Source: Lophium mytilinum
Lineage: Eukaryota; Ascomycota; Dothideomycetes; Mytilinidiales; Mytilinidiaceae
Direction of reading: 5' to 3'
DNA: 64,000 bases
Assembly: GCA_010093605.1 (NCBI GenBank)
Contig: MU004189.1
Location: forward strand, 193,834 to 257,833
Both the position numbers and the translations under genes were made by a program. Under the pieces are notes generated by a model, which saw only the letters and a list, made by a program, of their open reading frames with translations, was not told the origin of the DNA and did no database searches. How positions within the stretch are numbered: the stretch's first letter is position 1; every line of letters begins with the position of its first letter. Below, piece after piece: positions 44,553 through 54,662 of this stretch.

Positions 44553-45222
44553 GACTCTGGATTTGCGACACGCTGAGATCACCGCCCGAGATCCAACGGA
44601 AACCCCTAAGTGGTGATTCCGGTGAACAAGGCTGTGTAACAGACTCGGTCTTCTTCGATGTCGGGATTTTGCCGCTGATAGTTAACACACGAAAAGAAAA
44701 ATGCCAAAAAAGATGGAAGAGGGACGGTTTTCCTACGTCCGGACCACTTTAGCAGATGGTGTATGAGGGAGAAACTCATGGCGGAAGATTTTCGAAGAAG
44801 GCTGAAATTGTTGAAGGCTGTGGCTAGTCCACGACCTCCTTGGCAAAGGTAGAAGGCTGAAAGTCTGCATTTGATGCTAGCCCAAACGGTATATTCTACA
44901 CGTGACCTCAAGGAGTCCAATCATTTGCCGTAGCCTTGTCGCAATGAATCTCCGACCCTGAGGGCTCCCCGCGTCGATCATTCACGATGAGTATCACCTC
45001 CAGGCCCAACAACCTGTTTTCAGATATACCCCCGGACAAAGTGCTATCCGCCACAGAGACTGGGAGGCCAACCAGGCCGTGGCACCGCTGGACCATCATG
45101 CAATGGACAAACTTCATGCATGAGAAGGTCGCTCTATCAATGTCCTCACGTCGATCCCATCTCATCTCCTGAACAGCCTGCTATCCCTCTAATTTCGAGT
45201 CTTTGAGAGACCTCTGTTCGTG
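44553..45222. other. Divergent intergenic, may include 5' exon of the multi-TM gene
   Basis: About 0.67 kb. A minus-strand frame near 44606-44760 has a hydrophobic leader (FLAFFFSCVNYQ) and could be the missing first exon of the multi-TM gene, but the donor is not found because TAG follows GITT directly. Confidence 0.35.
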
Positions 45223-46202
45223 ATGTTCAGTCGTATCGCTTCTTTACAAATCCACGTTGTCATTGCTTCTCTTTGCCTATCGCGTCTTTCTTATGCCACA
45301 AACGACGGAAACTTTACCATCGTAGGAGGACAAATCTATACTCCTGGTCTTGCAATTCTAGACTCGGTATGCCTGCCTGCTTCGCCGTTAGTTGAGAGAA
45401 GGAGGGGTTCTAACAGCCGCTACAGCCTCAACCTTTCACCCCGGAAGGCGGAGACTTTCTACAAGTTGCGCTCGACATTTCAGGCGATGGCCGTCTACCG
45501 CAGCCCCCAAATAATTCCGACCCACTTACGCAAATCTTCAACATCACTCTCTTCCTTACATCCTACTCCACCCAGAAAAACTTCACCATCTCTAATGGAA
45601 CTGGCTCTCTCCCGCCCTTCGCCGACATCATGGCCCAAGAACCTGGTAGCACCGTCAAGCACGTCAACTATGAGTGGCCCGACTGCCTGACTGGTGATGG
45701 GAAGGACACCACCGGAACGGCTAGAGGAAACTACAACATCTCAATCCACCAGAATTACCGGCTGAACGGGTCGAATTTCTACACCATCTTCAATCTGCCG
45801 ATCATGGTCACAAACGGGATTGTGCCATTCCCTCCAGCCACGCAGATTCTCGTCAAGCCGATTCCAGGGCCCGTAAACGCCAATGGTGGCCGTGTGGCTT
45901 GCGCATTGCTAGAGAACAGGTTGCTGAGCGACACCGAGCAGCTTGATAGCATCAATAACCCGCCATTTCAGCCACATATTGGTGGGGAAGTCTCTATCAG
46001 TGGGACTAATAATAATGGAGGTGGAGGTAATGGGGGTGGAGGCACAGTGGGAAATCCTGGGCAGAACAACAATGGTGGTAAAAGCAATGGTAATGGTGAT
46101 GGACAGGGTGTCATTGGTAATGTCGGAAAGAGATACAGAGCCGACTTCGCCTCATTGATCGTAGCTCTCGGGATGGCAATGGGTATTGGAATACTCGGAT
46201 AG
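45223..46202 (+). CDS. GPI-type secreted surface protein
   Basis: Exons 45223-45366 and 45426-46202 give 306 residues. Signal peptide: MFSRIASLQIHVVIASLCLSR. The mature part has a conserved-looking core (QVALDISGDGRLPQP, FNITLFLTSYSTQKNFT, VNYEWPDCLTGDGKDTTGT, YNISIHQNYRLNGSNFYTIF) with several N-glycosylation sites (NFT, NIT, NIS, NGS), then a low-complexity Gly/Asn linker (SGTNNNGGGGNGGGGTVG) and a hydrophobic C-terminal tail (FASLIVALGMAMGIGIL), typical of a GPI-attachment signal. The protein is expected at the wall or outer membrane face. Family not identified. The junction closes in phase. Confidence 0.8.
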
Positions 46203-46728
46203 AGCCTGCATTAGAGGCAGGTCTCTAAGAGCGAATCTTCGAGGCTACTATCACACTTGCGACGACCGGATCAATGCAACTATGATTTCTTTTCGACTTG
46301 TCGTCGATGAAAATCCGAATGAGGAAGTCCATCCTGCTAGGTTTCATATCTGTAACTTCCTAGCGTCATGCATGGCCACGTTTTCGGGATGTTTCAGCCC
46401 TATGCCATATGGACTAATACCCGAAGCTCCATGTGAAAGAGCCTCGGGTGATACGAGTGATGTGGGAGTACATTAGAACTGGGAGTTTCAAGTGGTTCGC
46501 TATGAGAATACTGTTCTAGGTAGGTTCTGACGGATTCCAGACACGTTTGGAGTGCACAAGGCTCAGACTTCACGTCTATCTAAGTCCAGCCATTAGCAAC
46601 CAGTCTTTCTATTTCCCCCAGTTCAGAGAGATCTTGACCCCAGGCATTTCCAAGAGTGGTTTGAAGGGTTACCTATCCAAACCCAAGGACTCTAGCACCA
46701 GTACAAACTTAGTCCCTGGACCCGAACG
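46203..46728. other. Convergent intergenic, 0.5 kb
   Basis: 3' sides of two genes; nothing further recognised. Confidence 0.35.
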
Positions 46729-48039
46729 CTACCACTCCCTAACCTCCCCACCCGGCCCAATGAACCCCGGACTAACCCACGCCTTCGCGTTCCTCGAAAG
46801 CTCCCTCACCTGCGCCTCGTCAACCTCGATCCCCAACCCTGGCCCCTTGAGCAACTCAATATACCCATCCTTCACATCCCAGACTTCGGGATTCTTCACA
46901 TAACTGGTCAGATCCTGACTCCCGGCGTTATAATGGATCCCCAAACTCATCTCCTGAATCGCAAAATTCGGCATCACAGCATCCACCTGCACATTCGCCG
47001 CCAACGCAATCGGCCCCAGCGGACAGTGCGGCGCCACAGCCACGTCGTACGTCTCGCACATCGCCGCTATTTTCTTCACTTCTGATATCCCACCCACGTG
47101 GCTGATATCCGGCTGCAAGATGTCCACGCAGCCGGCCTCGAGGAAGGGGCGCACGTCCCAGCGGCTATGCAGGCGCTCGCCGAGGGCGATGGGCGTGCTG
47201 GTGAGTTGGGAGATTTGAGTGATGCCGCCGATATGCTCGGAAAGTAGGGGCTCCTCGATGAATAGGGGGAAATGAGGTTCTAAGGCTTTTGCGAGCTGCT
47301 TCGCCATTGGTTTGTGCACGCGGCCGTGGAAGTCGATCCCAGCGTCCATGCCGAGGGCTTTGACGGCTTTGAGCCGCTCGACACAATCGTTGAGCGCGGC
47401 GGGGGAGTCGAGCCAGCCGATGTCTTCAGTGCCGTTCATTTTGACGGAGAGGAAGCCTTGCGCTTTCCGTGCGAGGCTTGGGAGTGTGAGTAGGAGTGAT
47501 GGGTGTCTTTTAGGAGGAGAGATAGAGGAAACTCACGCTTGTTTTTCAATGTCTCCAGGACGATCGCCGCCGATCCAGGCGTAGACTTTAAGTTTGTCGC
47601 GGCATTTGCCTCCAAGGAGCTGGTAGATGGGCACGCCGAGCTTCCTGGCTGAGAAGAAGTTGGTTTTGAGACGCGGCATAATGACTCGATGAATACTCAC
47701 CCTTCAAATCCCATAGCGCAATATCTATACCAGCTAATGCGCTCATGAAAACAGGACCACCCCTATAGAAGCTCGTCCGCCAGGACATCTGCCAGATGTG
47801 TTCGATCTCACTGATTGGTTGGTTAGAAGTACTTGAACATTGGACCACTGTATCTTGACGTACTCAGCTTCAAATCCGATGTAGCGCTCAATCCACGCAT
47901 CAAGACATCCTTCTACTGCCTGAGTATGTCCCTCTAGTGATGCCTCACCCCAGCCGGTGTTCCCGGCATCGTCGGTGATCTTCACAAAGAGCCAGCGTGG
48001 GGGCACACGGAAGTATTCTATGGTCGATATTTTACCCAT
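46729..48039 (-). CDS. Galactonate-dehydratase-type enolase superfamily enzyme
   Basis: Enolase-superfamily acid-sugar dehydratase, removing water from an aldonate to form a 2-keto-3-deoxy acid. Exons 48039-47864, 47810-47701, 47648-47537 and 47476-46729 give 381 residues, normal length. N-terminal capping domain: [48 protein letters not shown]. Barrel: [28 protein letters not shown], then [20 protein letters not shown] (metal ligand Asp and the His of the DgoD motif), [10 protein letters not shown] (Glu ligand), [15 protein letters not shown] (Glu ligand), [15 protein letters not shown] and [15 protein letters not shown] (catalytic His). The DFHGRVHKP motif is of the D-galactonate dehydratase (DgoD) type. 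Divergent from an aldolase gene. Confidence 0.9.
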
Positions 48040-48666
48040 TATGAGTGCTTCTATGTAGGGAACGTTGAGAAGAAATCTTTATAATGTATTTATACTTGCA
48101 ATATAGATCTTATGAGTTAAGGAAATTCTAGTAATGCCGGATTTGGTAGTAGAAAGAGTATTGGTGTATGATGAAAAGCGTCACTATCCAGGACGTCGGA
48201 GAAAAGCACCTCGTAGCTTTGTGATAGACCCGCTAAAGGCCCGGTATTAGATTGACCGAGTTGTAGAACTGTTTGTCACGGCAGTCTCTAGAAAAACCAA
48301 CGTAACATGATACAAGACTCTCATAGTAGTGAAGAGAAACACCTCTTTCATCTCATGTATACTTTCGAAAGCACATCAACAGTAGCCTCATCGTTGGCCA
48401 CAAATAGGAGCTCGCTGTTCGAACAAGAACGCCTCTTCGACCGAGCTCTCTTCAGTACCGATATCGGTAGTGGGGCACGCGGGGTAGTAATGATTCCAGC
48501 AAGTCGTGTCTTCGGTGTATCCCGCACCCGGCACGTCCTCGGAGGAGAATATGCCGAAGACGCGAGATGCATTTGATATAGGAAGAGAGATGATGAATCT
48601 TGGATGTAGACTTGATAAACCGTACTGCTCAAGTGTCGTTACTCAAATCAAACTAACTTGCTCACC
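48040..48666. promoter_or_regulatory. Divergent promoter, dehydratase / aldolase, with a CGG-N11-CCG site
   Basis: 627 bp between start codons. At 48540-48556 lies CGG, 11 bases, CCG, the spacing of a Gal4-type Zn2Cys6 dimer site. Such a site can occur by chance at roughly this length scale, so its role is inference. A shared promoter for consecutive enzymes suggests co-regulation. Confidence 0.4.
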
Positions 48667-49756
48667 ATGCCAACCGCACGTACCCCCCCAACCGGCGTCT
48701 GGGTCCCCTCCCCGACCTTCTTCAAACCCGCTTCCGCCAGCCAGTCTCTTCAGCCTGCCGTCGACATCGAAACCCAGATCAAACACAGCGTCCACCTCGC
48801 GAAAAATGGCGTCCGCGGGCTCGTCCTCCTCGGCTCTACCGCCGAGGCCATACACCTCTCCCGCAACGAACGCATCAGCCTGACCGCAGGCGTCCGCAAA
48901 GGCATGAACGATGCCGGGTTCCCAGACTACCCCGTTATGGCCGGCGTGCTGGTCAACTCTGTCGATGAGGTGCTTGAGTGGTTAGAAGATCTAGGGAAAG
49001 CGGGTGCTCAATGGGGCCTTGTGCTAGCACCGGGGTATTTTGGGGCTGCTGTGAATCAGGAGAATCTCAAGGAGTGGTTTACGGTTGTGGCGGATAAGAG
49101 CCCAATTCCCATTTTGATGTTAGAAAGCGTGGACTCGTAGTTGTGTATGGATGGTGGCTAATGGAGGTGGCAGTTACAACTACCCTGGTGTGACGAACAA
49201 CCTCATGGTCACGCCGGACACGTATGCACATCTGGCACAACATCCGAACATAGTGGGATGTAAACTGTAAGAACTTTGCAACTGTTCACGATGAAGGAAG
49301 ATTGGCTAACAGGAAGATATCAGGTCTCACGGCAACGTCTCCTATCACACCCAAGTCTCCACCGACCCCAGTATCGACCATGACAAGTTCCGTGTATACA
49401 GTGGAATTGGATCACAACTCGGCCCTATCGTCCTCTTTGGCGCCGCAGGTGTCATCGATGGCCTAGCTGCATACTACCCCAGGGCTGTATCTCGCCTAAT
49501 GGATCTGGCAAAAAAGAGACCAATTGAACCGAAAGCGTTGCAAGAGATTCAAGCCCAGCAGTTCGTGGTCAGCCAGGCGTGGGAGTTCATTGTGAAGTTT
49601 GGAATACTAGGTATCAGAGAGGCTATATATCAAGTCCTCGGAATGGGAACTGTAGAAGGAGGTCGGCTACCACTGAAGGGAAGGATACCTGACGGCGAAT
49701 GGGCGAAGTGGGAGGCTATGCACTCGAAAATGCAGGCTCTAGAGGATGCACCGTAA
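48667..49756 (+). CDS. 2-keto-3-deoxy-L-galactonate-type aldolase (DapA superfamily)
   Basis: Class I aldolase that splits a 2-keto-3-deoxy sugar acid into pyruvate and an aldehyde; the fungal homologue LGA1/GaaC acts in galacturonate breakdown. Exons 48667-49118, 49174-49266 and 49324-49756 give 325 residues. N-terminal GVWVPSPTFF, the phosphate/carboxylate motif RGLVLLGSTAEAIHLSRNE, the Tyr motif YNYPGVTNN and the Schiff-base Lys in VGCKLSHGNVSYHTQ. C-terminal IGSQLGPIVLFGAAGVIDGL and KFGILGIREAIYQVLGMG. Introns close in phase only with GTTAGA as the first donor and ATATCAG as the second acceptor. The GCKLSHGNVS form matches the fungal LGA1 group more than bacterial DapA. Divergent from the dehydratase. 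Confidence 0.9.
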
Positions 49757-50265
49757 AGTAATAGTCAAAATTCAAAGCCTAGCTGGGCTCTTTGGGATCT
49801 TTCGTAGTTGGCTTGCTCCTTTTACGACGGTGAACCAAGGACAAGTGCCTTCGAAGTGATCTTCGGAACTTGTACCACACTCCGCCGAACATTAGTCTAC
49901 AGTGAGCTAGGGTCTGAAATGACAGGGTACTTTCTACATGAGTGCTTTTTGGGATTTCATACTATGTATTAGAGTCGTCAAGTGTACATGGGACATGAAA
50001 GAAGGGGCAATCGGTCAGTATGTAGTATATCATCTAAGACTATGAAGACCGGAAAATAAAAAGGATCATATTGCCAGTACCCAGCATTAGGTGGAAGTTC
50101 ACGTGTTTTCGCGTTTAGCGCTCTGCCAGCATAATACGGTTAGCGTCTTTAGCAGCCACATCTGCACATTCCCTAACCTCTAGTTTCTCCTACCTGACTC
50201 TTCCTCCATCCATCACTCTGCTCAACTTCTATTCCTCCCATACCACCCAGCTTGCTACCTTCAAA
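49757..50265. other. Intergenic, aldolase / F-box gene
   Basis: About 0.5 kb; nothing further recognised. Confidence 0.35.
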
Positions 50266-52038
50266 ATGGCCTGTTTGCTAGATCTACCCGTTGAGCTCAT
50301 CCACGAGATATTCTCCTATATTTCCAATCAGGCTGATCTTTCGCGTCTCTCGCGCGTCTCTCGTCATCTCAACGCCGTGGCAATCCCATTCGTATACGAG
50401 ACCTACCCTAACGGCGACAATTCTGCCCCTTGGCGTTCGTTCAGGCCGTTCCTAAGAACAATCATAGCGCGCCCGGACTTAGCGCAATTGGTCAAGAGAA
50501 TCGAACTTCGGAGGTGGGAGACAGAGCTAGCACACATTGGAAAACGGACGAACGAATGGCACCCTCCGGAAGGAGACATAGACTTGTTTGTAAATATGGC
50601 GAAGAAGATTAGCCTCATTGCCGCCGATGCCGATGCTGGAGGTTGTTCACCAGAGACTCACAATATCGAGGCAATGGGCCCCAATCGAGTTCCTCATATT
50701 GGAGCCTATGACCAACTAGCATGGGACCTCAGTAATATATATCAAGATGAAGAAGGCAGCGACCAAGATTCAGATGTGGAAAGTGAAAGAAGCGCTATGG
50801 AACTTGCCACAAGGGTCGACGATCCTTCGGACGGTGACGACAGTCCTCTAGATGATGAAGAAGAAAGCCGGGATCTCCGCGCTTCGCGGTATCGGGCTGC
50901 GCGGTATCGGGCTGCGCGGTATCTGAGGCAGAAGCATGGGCATATCCGGCTAAAGCGTGACAAGGACTGGCTGCGAATGCTCTATTCAGGCGTCGAAGAT
51001 GCAGACGTTGTCCTACTTCTTGCCCTCCTCCCTAGGCTCCAAGAACTCCATATATTGGGAATGCCGAACACTCCATTTCTCTATTGGGACTTTATCCTAA
51101 AAGCGAACCCTTTAGTGTGCCTCAAGAAAGTCTCATTCAACCCTGGACCGAAAGGCGGTGGACTGGATTGCCTTGGTTGTTTGTTCTCCATTCCCTCGCT
51201 CCGCACCTTGAGCGGCACATTCATGGACGCATCTTGGGGCTGGCGCTCTGACGAGCTTGCATCGTCGAACCTGACTGTCATCGATATAGAGGATTCAGTT
51301 TTCATCGAATGGTCCGCAGAGCAATTGATACACTCTTGTAAAGCCCTGGAGACATTTGGATACGCCGGAGGGGTTTATGCTGAGAACATTCCACGACGAA
51401 GCAGCGTTGGAATGGTCGACCCGAGGTCTCTGAAACACTCCCTCCGCTCTCAACGGCGAACTTTGAAGAATTTGAAGGCTTTGTTCGTGTATTCCGCGAC
51501 GCATGAGGATCATGGCGGCGGATACGAGGATCATTCCCTGGGATCATTGAGAGACTTCGACAAACTGGAGACTCTCTGGGTACGCTATGAAGAGCTTGTA
51601 TATGCGGGATGGTTTAAAAACGGTAAGCCCGTGGTCCTGCCTACGTGTCTTTCGGACGTCCTACCGCCATCCATTGTATCTCTCCACATAGACGATGTGT
51701 CCATATGCGATATACCTCAGTTGGGGAAGATTGCAATGTTGCGCGCCGCAAGATTCCCGAATCTCAAGACTGTCAACATGTGTTTGGCTTACGACCATCA
51801 CGACTTGAGCTACAGTATCCAGTCTCAACTAGAGTCTGACTCTGATTCAGAAGGTGTTGAATTGAATTGGCAAGAGGCCGACCAACTCGAGCCACCTGAA
51901 CAACGGCCGCGTATTCAGTCTCAACTAGAGTCTGATTTTGACGCAGTGGGTGTTAAATTGTACTGGCAAAATGCCGACCAATTCGAGTTATTTGAGCAAC
52001 GGGCGCTCTCGCACTGGTCGAAAATCATAGCCCTTTGA
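50266..52038 (+). CDS. F-box protein with internal repeats
   Basis: A single 590-residue frame. The N-terminal F-box (LLDLPVELIHEIFSYI, LSRLSRVSRHLNAVAIPF, residues about 4-50) would bind Skp1 in an SCF ubiquitin ligase. The remainder has Leu-rich segments (LPRLQELHILGMP, FSIPSLRTLSGTFMD, ALETFGYAGG, LKALFVYSATHEDHGGG), a common fungal LRR-like substrate arm. An acidic insert (DQDSDVESERS, GDDSPLDDEEESRD, about residues 165-205) precedes a tandem RYRAA repeat (DNA at 50885-50923). The C-terminus carries a duplicated block of about 32 residues (SQLESD...WQ.AD). Substrate unknown. No intron needed. Confidence 0.82.
   Translation: MACLLDLPVELIHEIFSYISNQADLSRLSRVSRHLNAVAIPFVYETYPNGDNSAPWRSFRPFLRTIIARPDLAQLVKRIELRRWETELAHIGKRTNEWHPPEGDIDLFVNMAKKISLIAADADAGGCSPETHNIEAMGPNRVPHIGAYDQLAWDLSNIYQDEEGSDQDSDVESERSAMELATRVDDPSDGDDSPLDDEEESRDLRASRYRAARYRAARYLRQKHGHIRLKRDKDWLRMLYSGVEDADVVLLLALLPRLQELHILGMPNTPFLYWDFILKANPLVCLKKVSFNPGPKGGGLDCLGCLFSIPSLRTLSGTFMDASWGWRSDELASSNLTVIDIEDSVFIEWSAEQLIHSCKALETFGYAGGVYAENIPRRSSVGMVDPRSLKHSLRSQRRTLKNLKALFVYSATHEDHGGGYEDHSLGSLRDFDKLETLWVRYEELVYAGWFKNGKPVVLPTCLSDVLPPSIVSLHIDDVSICDIPQLGKIAMLRAARFPNLKTVNMCLAYDHHDLSYSIQSQLESDSDSEGVELNWQEADQLEPPEQRPRIQSQLESDFDAVGVKLYWQNADQFELFEQRALSHWSKIIAL
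50885..50923. repeat. 15-bp tandem repeat in the F-box gene
   Basis: The unit cgcggtatcgggctg occurs 2.6 times and codes RYRAA. The unit is a multiple of three, so the frame is kept. Confidence 0.85.
51817..52002. repeat. Tandem duplication of about 96 bp at the 3' end of the F-box gene
   Basis: Two adjacent copies, 51817-51906 and 51913-52002, about 80 per cent alike, both in frame and both coding SQLESD followed by a WQ-AD block. The second copy ends shortly before the stop. Confidence 0.8.
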
Positions 52039-52307
52039 AGAGAGGGCAAAGACTTTCCCCAATCGCTTCACTCAGAAAGGGAGTAGCCTGGTAAGAGTTC
52101 GGATCCAGATCGGTTGAACCTTAAAATGGTTCTATGAGAACTTAGGGTTTGAAATAGAAGGACAGGTTTTGTTGCACGCATAATGCGGTTTTTGTTAGGA
52201 ATAATATGAGTATGAATAGTAGCAACTCTAGTCTTCGTATGTATCGATTCACATCTCCTCCTACGGCACCTCTACACCCCTAGCCCAACAGTCCCTCCAC
52301 TGCCACA

Positions 52308-52652
52308 ATGCAAGTCTTCATCGTCCTCGTCGCGCTCATCGCAACAGGCCTCGCTATCCCAACCACCGCCTCAGTGTGCGAGACACTCGAGTACTCCAGC
52401 AAGGTCCTTCCCGCTCCCCTTCACCCGCACACCCACTTAACAGACCCCCAGTTCGACGACCTCCCAGTCGGCGCCGTTCCCGCACGCCATCCCGTAAACG
52501 TCTACGACGCCCAAAACTACAGCGGCATCAATGAAGAGAGAAGGAACATAAGGAGAAGAGAGAGCGGTTTTGATACAATTGACGCCATGCTATGGGTTAC
52601 ATTGAAGAGCCGCCGTCTATGCAGAGGTTCTGCCCGGTTGCGGACTGGCTGA
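52308..52652 (+). CDS. Small secreted protein, probably truncated
   Basis: A 114-residue frame with a clear signal peptide (MQVFIVLVALIATGLAIP). Either the frame is uninterrupted or a 48-nt in-frame intron (GTCCTT...CCCCCAG) removes 16 residues, joining SSK to FDDLPVGAVPARHPV. The FDDLPVGxVP...YSG motif is one I associate with a class of fungal secreted proteins normally twice this long. Here sequence after QNYSGI turns into charged, low-similarity residues and the frame runs over the antisense SDR exon by 56 bp. This suggests the original 3' end was lost. Two Cys remain. Could be an effector-like gene or a remnant. Confidence 0.45.
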   Translation: MQVFIVLVALIATGLAIPTTASVCETLEYSSKVLPAPLHPHTHLTDPQFDDLPVGAVPARHPVNVYDAQNYSGINEERRNIRRRESGFDTIDAMLWVTLKSRRLCRGSARLRTG

Positions 52653-53680
52653 GCGCGAGGGTCCTGACTTGAGCGGCAACATCCTGTAGTCTTGTTAGTT
52701 TTCCCACTCTACTCTTCATATACTTGCTCGACTAAGGACTATCCACGAGTGTAAACCGTCAGTGGATGAGACTGGACCTACCTCCACAGTCGCCAACCGC
52801 TTAAGCTTAGTATTCTCTTTCGCCGCCTCACGCTTCGACTCTGGGAACTTCATCCCCCATTCCTGCAGGCCGAACGTCAGCTTTTATTCCCCAAAATCGC
52901 TAAAAAGAACCATACCGTCAACAACAACCCCGGTGACACCGCATTCACCCTAATCCGCGGCGCACAAATCACCGCCAACCCCTTCGCCAAATGAATCTGC
53001 GCCGCCTTCGTAACAGCATACGGCTAAAACACCAGACCAGTCAGCCCAATCACCCCTATCCCATCACGCAATCATCCCAACACCTACCAACGAACTCCCC
53101 CCCGGCTTCACCCCCGCCACACTCGCCGTCGTAATCAACGCCCCCTCGCTCTCATCCAGCCACTTCCTCGCCGCATGCGCTAGCCACAGATGCGTCTTGA
53201 CGTTCATCGTGAAGCACCGATCCCAGTCTTCTTCAATCACCCCCTCATCGAGATCCGAGAAGTCGGTCATGCGCGTCCAGCCGGCGTTGGAGACGACGAC
53301 GTCGAGCCGGCCCATGGTGGCGATGGCGTCGGCGACCATGGCGGCCACAGCGGGTTTGGAGCTGACGTCGGCGCGGATGGCGTGGAAGCGGGGGGTTTGG
53401 GGCGAGGGGTGTGTGCAGGGGATGTCGGAGAGGGTGGTGAGGAGGGAGGCGGCGCGGGTGGCGTTGGAGGCGTAGTTGATAATCTAGGGAGGGGGGTTAG
53501 AGTTGGTTTTGTGCCTGTTGCTCTAGGATGAGAGGAGCATTTCTCAATGGTTGGAAAGGGGGTGCTTCGAGCTGGTATGTATGTACATACGACGCGGAAG
53601 TCTGGAGCGAAGACGCGGGCTATTTCGGCTCCTAGACCGGCGGAACCGGCTGTGATTAGGACGACTTTTTGGACAGACAT
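52597..53680 (-). CDS. Short-chain dehydrogenase/reductase
   Basis: NAD(P)-dependent oxidoreductase of the classical SDR type, about 250 residues. Exons 53680-53591, 53483-53088, 53023-52916, 52862-52782 and 52683-52597 give 253 residues. Motifs: cofactor loop TAGSAGLGAEIARVFA (a TGxxxGxG variant beginning TAG), FHAIRADVSSKPAVAAMVAD, DVVVSNAGWTR, MNVKTHLWLAHAARKWL, the catalytic Ser in ALITTASVAGVK and the catalytic YAVTK, then VNAVSPGLLLTEW, and a C-terminal QNLCIDGGSSM. Ser, Tyr and Lys of the triad are present. All five junctions close in phase. Substrate unknown. The last exon overlaps the small secreted frame on the other strand. Confidence 0.88.
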
Positions 53681-54662
53681 GATAGGATATGAAATGAGAA
53701 GCAATTGAAAGGATTGGAAGCTTAGGATGAGAGAGTTAGGTCCCTAGGTTGTCATTGAGGTATAGTGGGGTCGCGGGGTAATTTAGTAGACGGAACGATT
53801 CCGGCATCCACTACCTTGTAGCATATATAAGTAAGATCGACCGGCTCTTCGCGTTCAAAGTAGCCAGGAGTACTTCATGGTCGTGTGGAGATCAAACAAT
53901 GCAAGAGCTGAAAACTATGGGAAAGTCGGTGGAGGTCTGGAAGCGGGTATACACCAGCACCAATGGAGGGCCTGTCAATCCTCGACCACGATGCTCAACA
54001 ACATCACAACTGCTCTTTAATAGTCGCCGCCAAACCCTTCATACTGACACGATCCGTACCAAGTTCCAGCGTTTTCTCATTTTCCAAGTGCTCAAAATCA
54101 TCGCTAGCACCCTCCATAGTCGACCTTCATCATCAACTACGAAACCTTATCCCACGCTCCACTGTCCGCACCTCCCGTCAAACCAACAGAGCTTATGTCC
54201 ATTGTCTCTAAGATTTTGAACCACCAACTTCCCACTTCCCATCATCTCTTCAGTTAGGTCATTCTGAAGGAGTAACCGATCCATCTGTGCAGAAAGAAGT
54301 TCAAAGCAACGCGCGAGAAATATTTATACCCTTTCCCTCAGCACATGCGTGACATGTCTTGTGACTTATCCTGATGAGTCCCGTGATAAAGCAGACAGCT
54401 CATAGGGCTCAGAAATAGAATTGTTGAATAATGATTTGCTTAGCTTTCGAGGAAATCCGGTGAAGAGACAAGAAAGGAAATATATAAGAATTCGGTCACC
54501 TCTTCGATGGCTGCAGCAAAAGGATTTTAAAAACAGAAAAGGGGAATGAGTGGTCAGTTGAGTTCAGAATGTAGCAGGAGACTGATCCATTTTGAGGGTA
54601 TAGCATCCCAAGTATGAGCCTCTATCACCTACTACCTATCAAAGTCCAACACCTTCCCACCC
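53681..54662. other. Intergenic, SDR / POL5
   Basis: About 1 kb. Short plus-strand frames near 53900-54219 are not supported. No repeat or RNA gene recognised. Confidence 0.4.

Noticed and set aside
53899-54219. A plus-strand frame of 106 codons in the SDR/POL5 gap.
   Set aside because: No motif, no splice structure, and a second overlapping frame is just as open.
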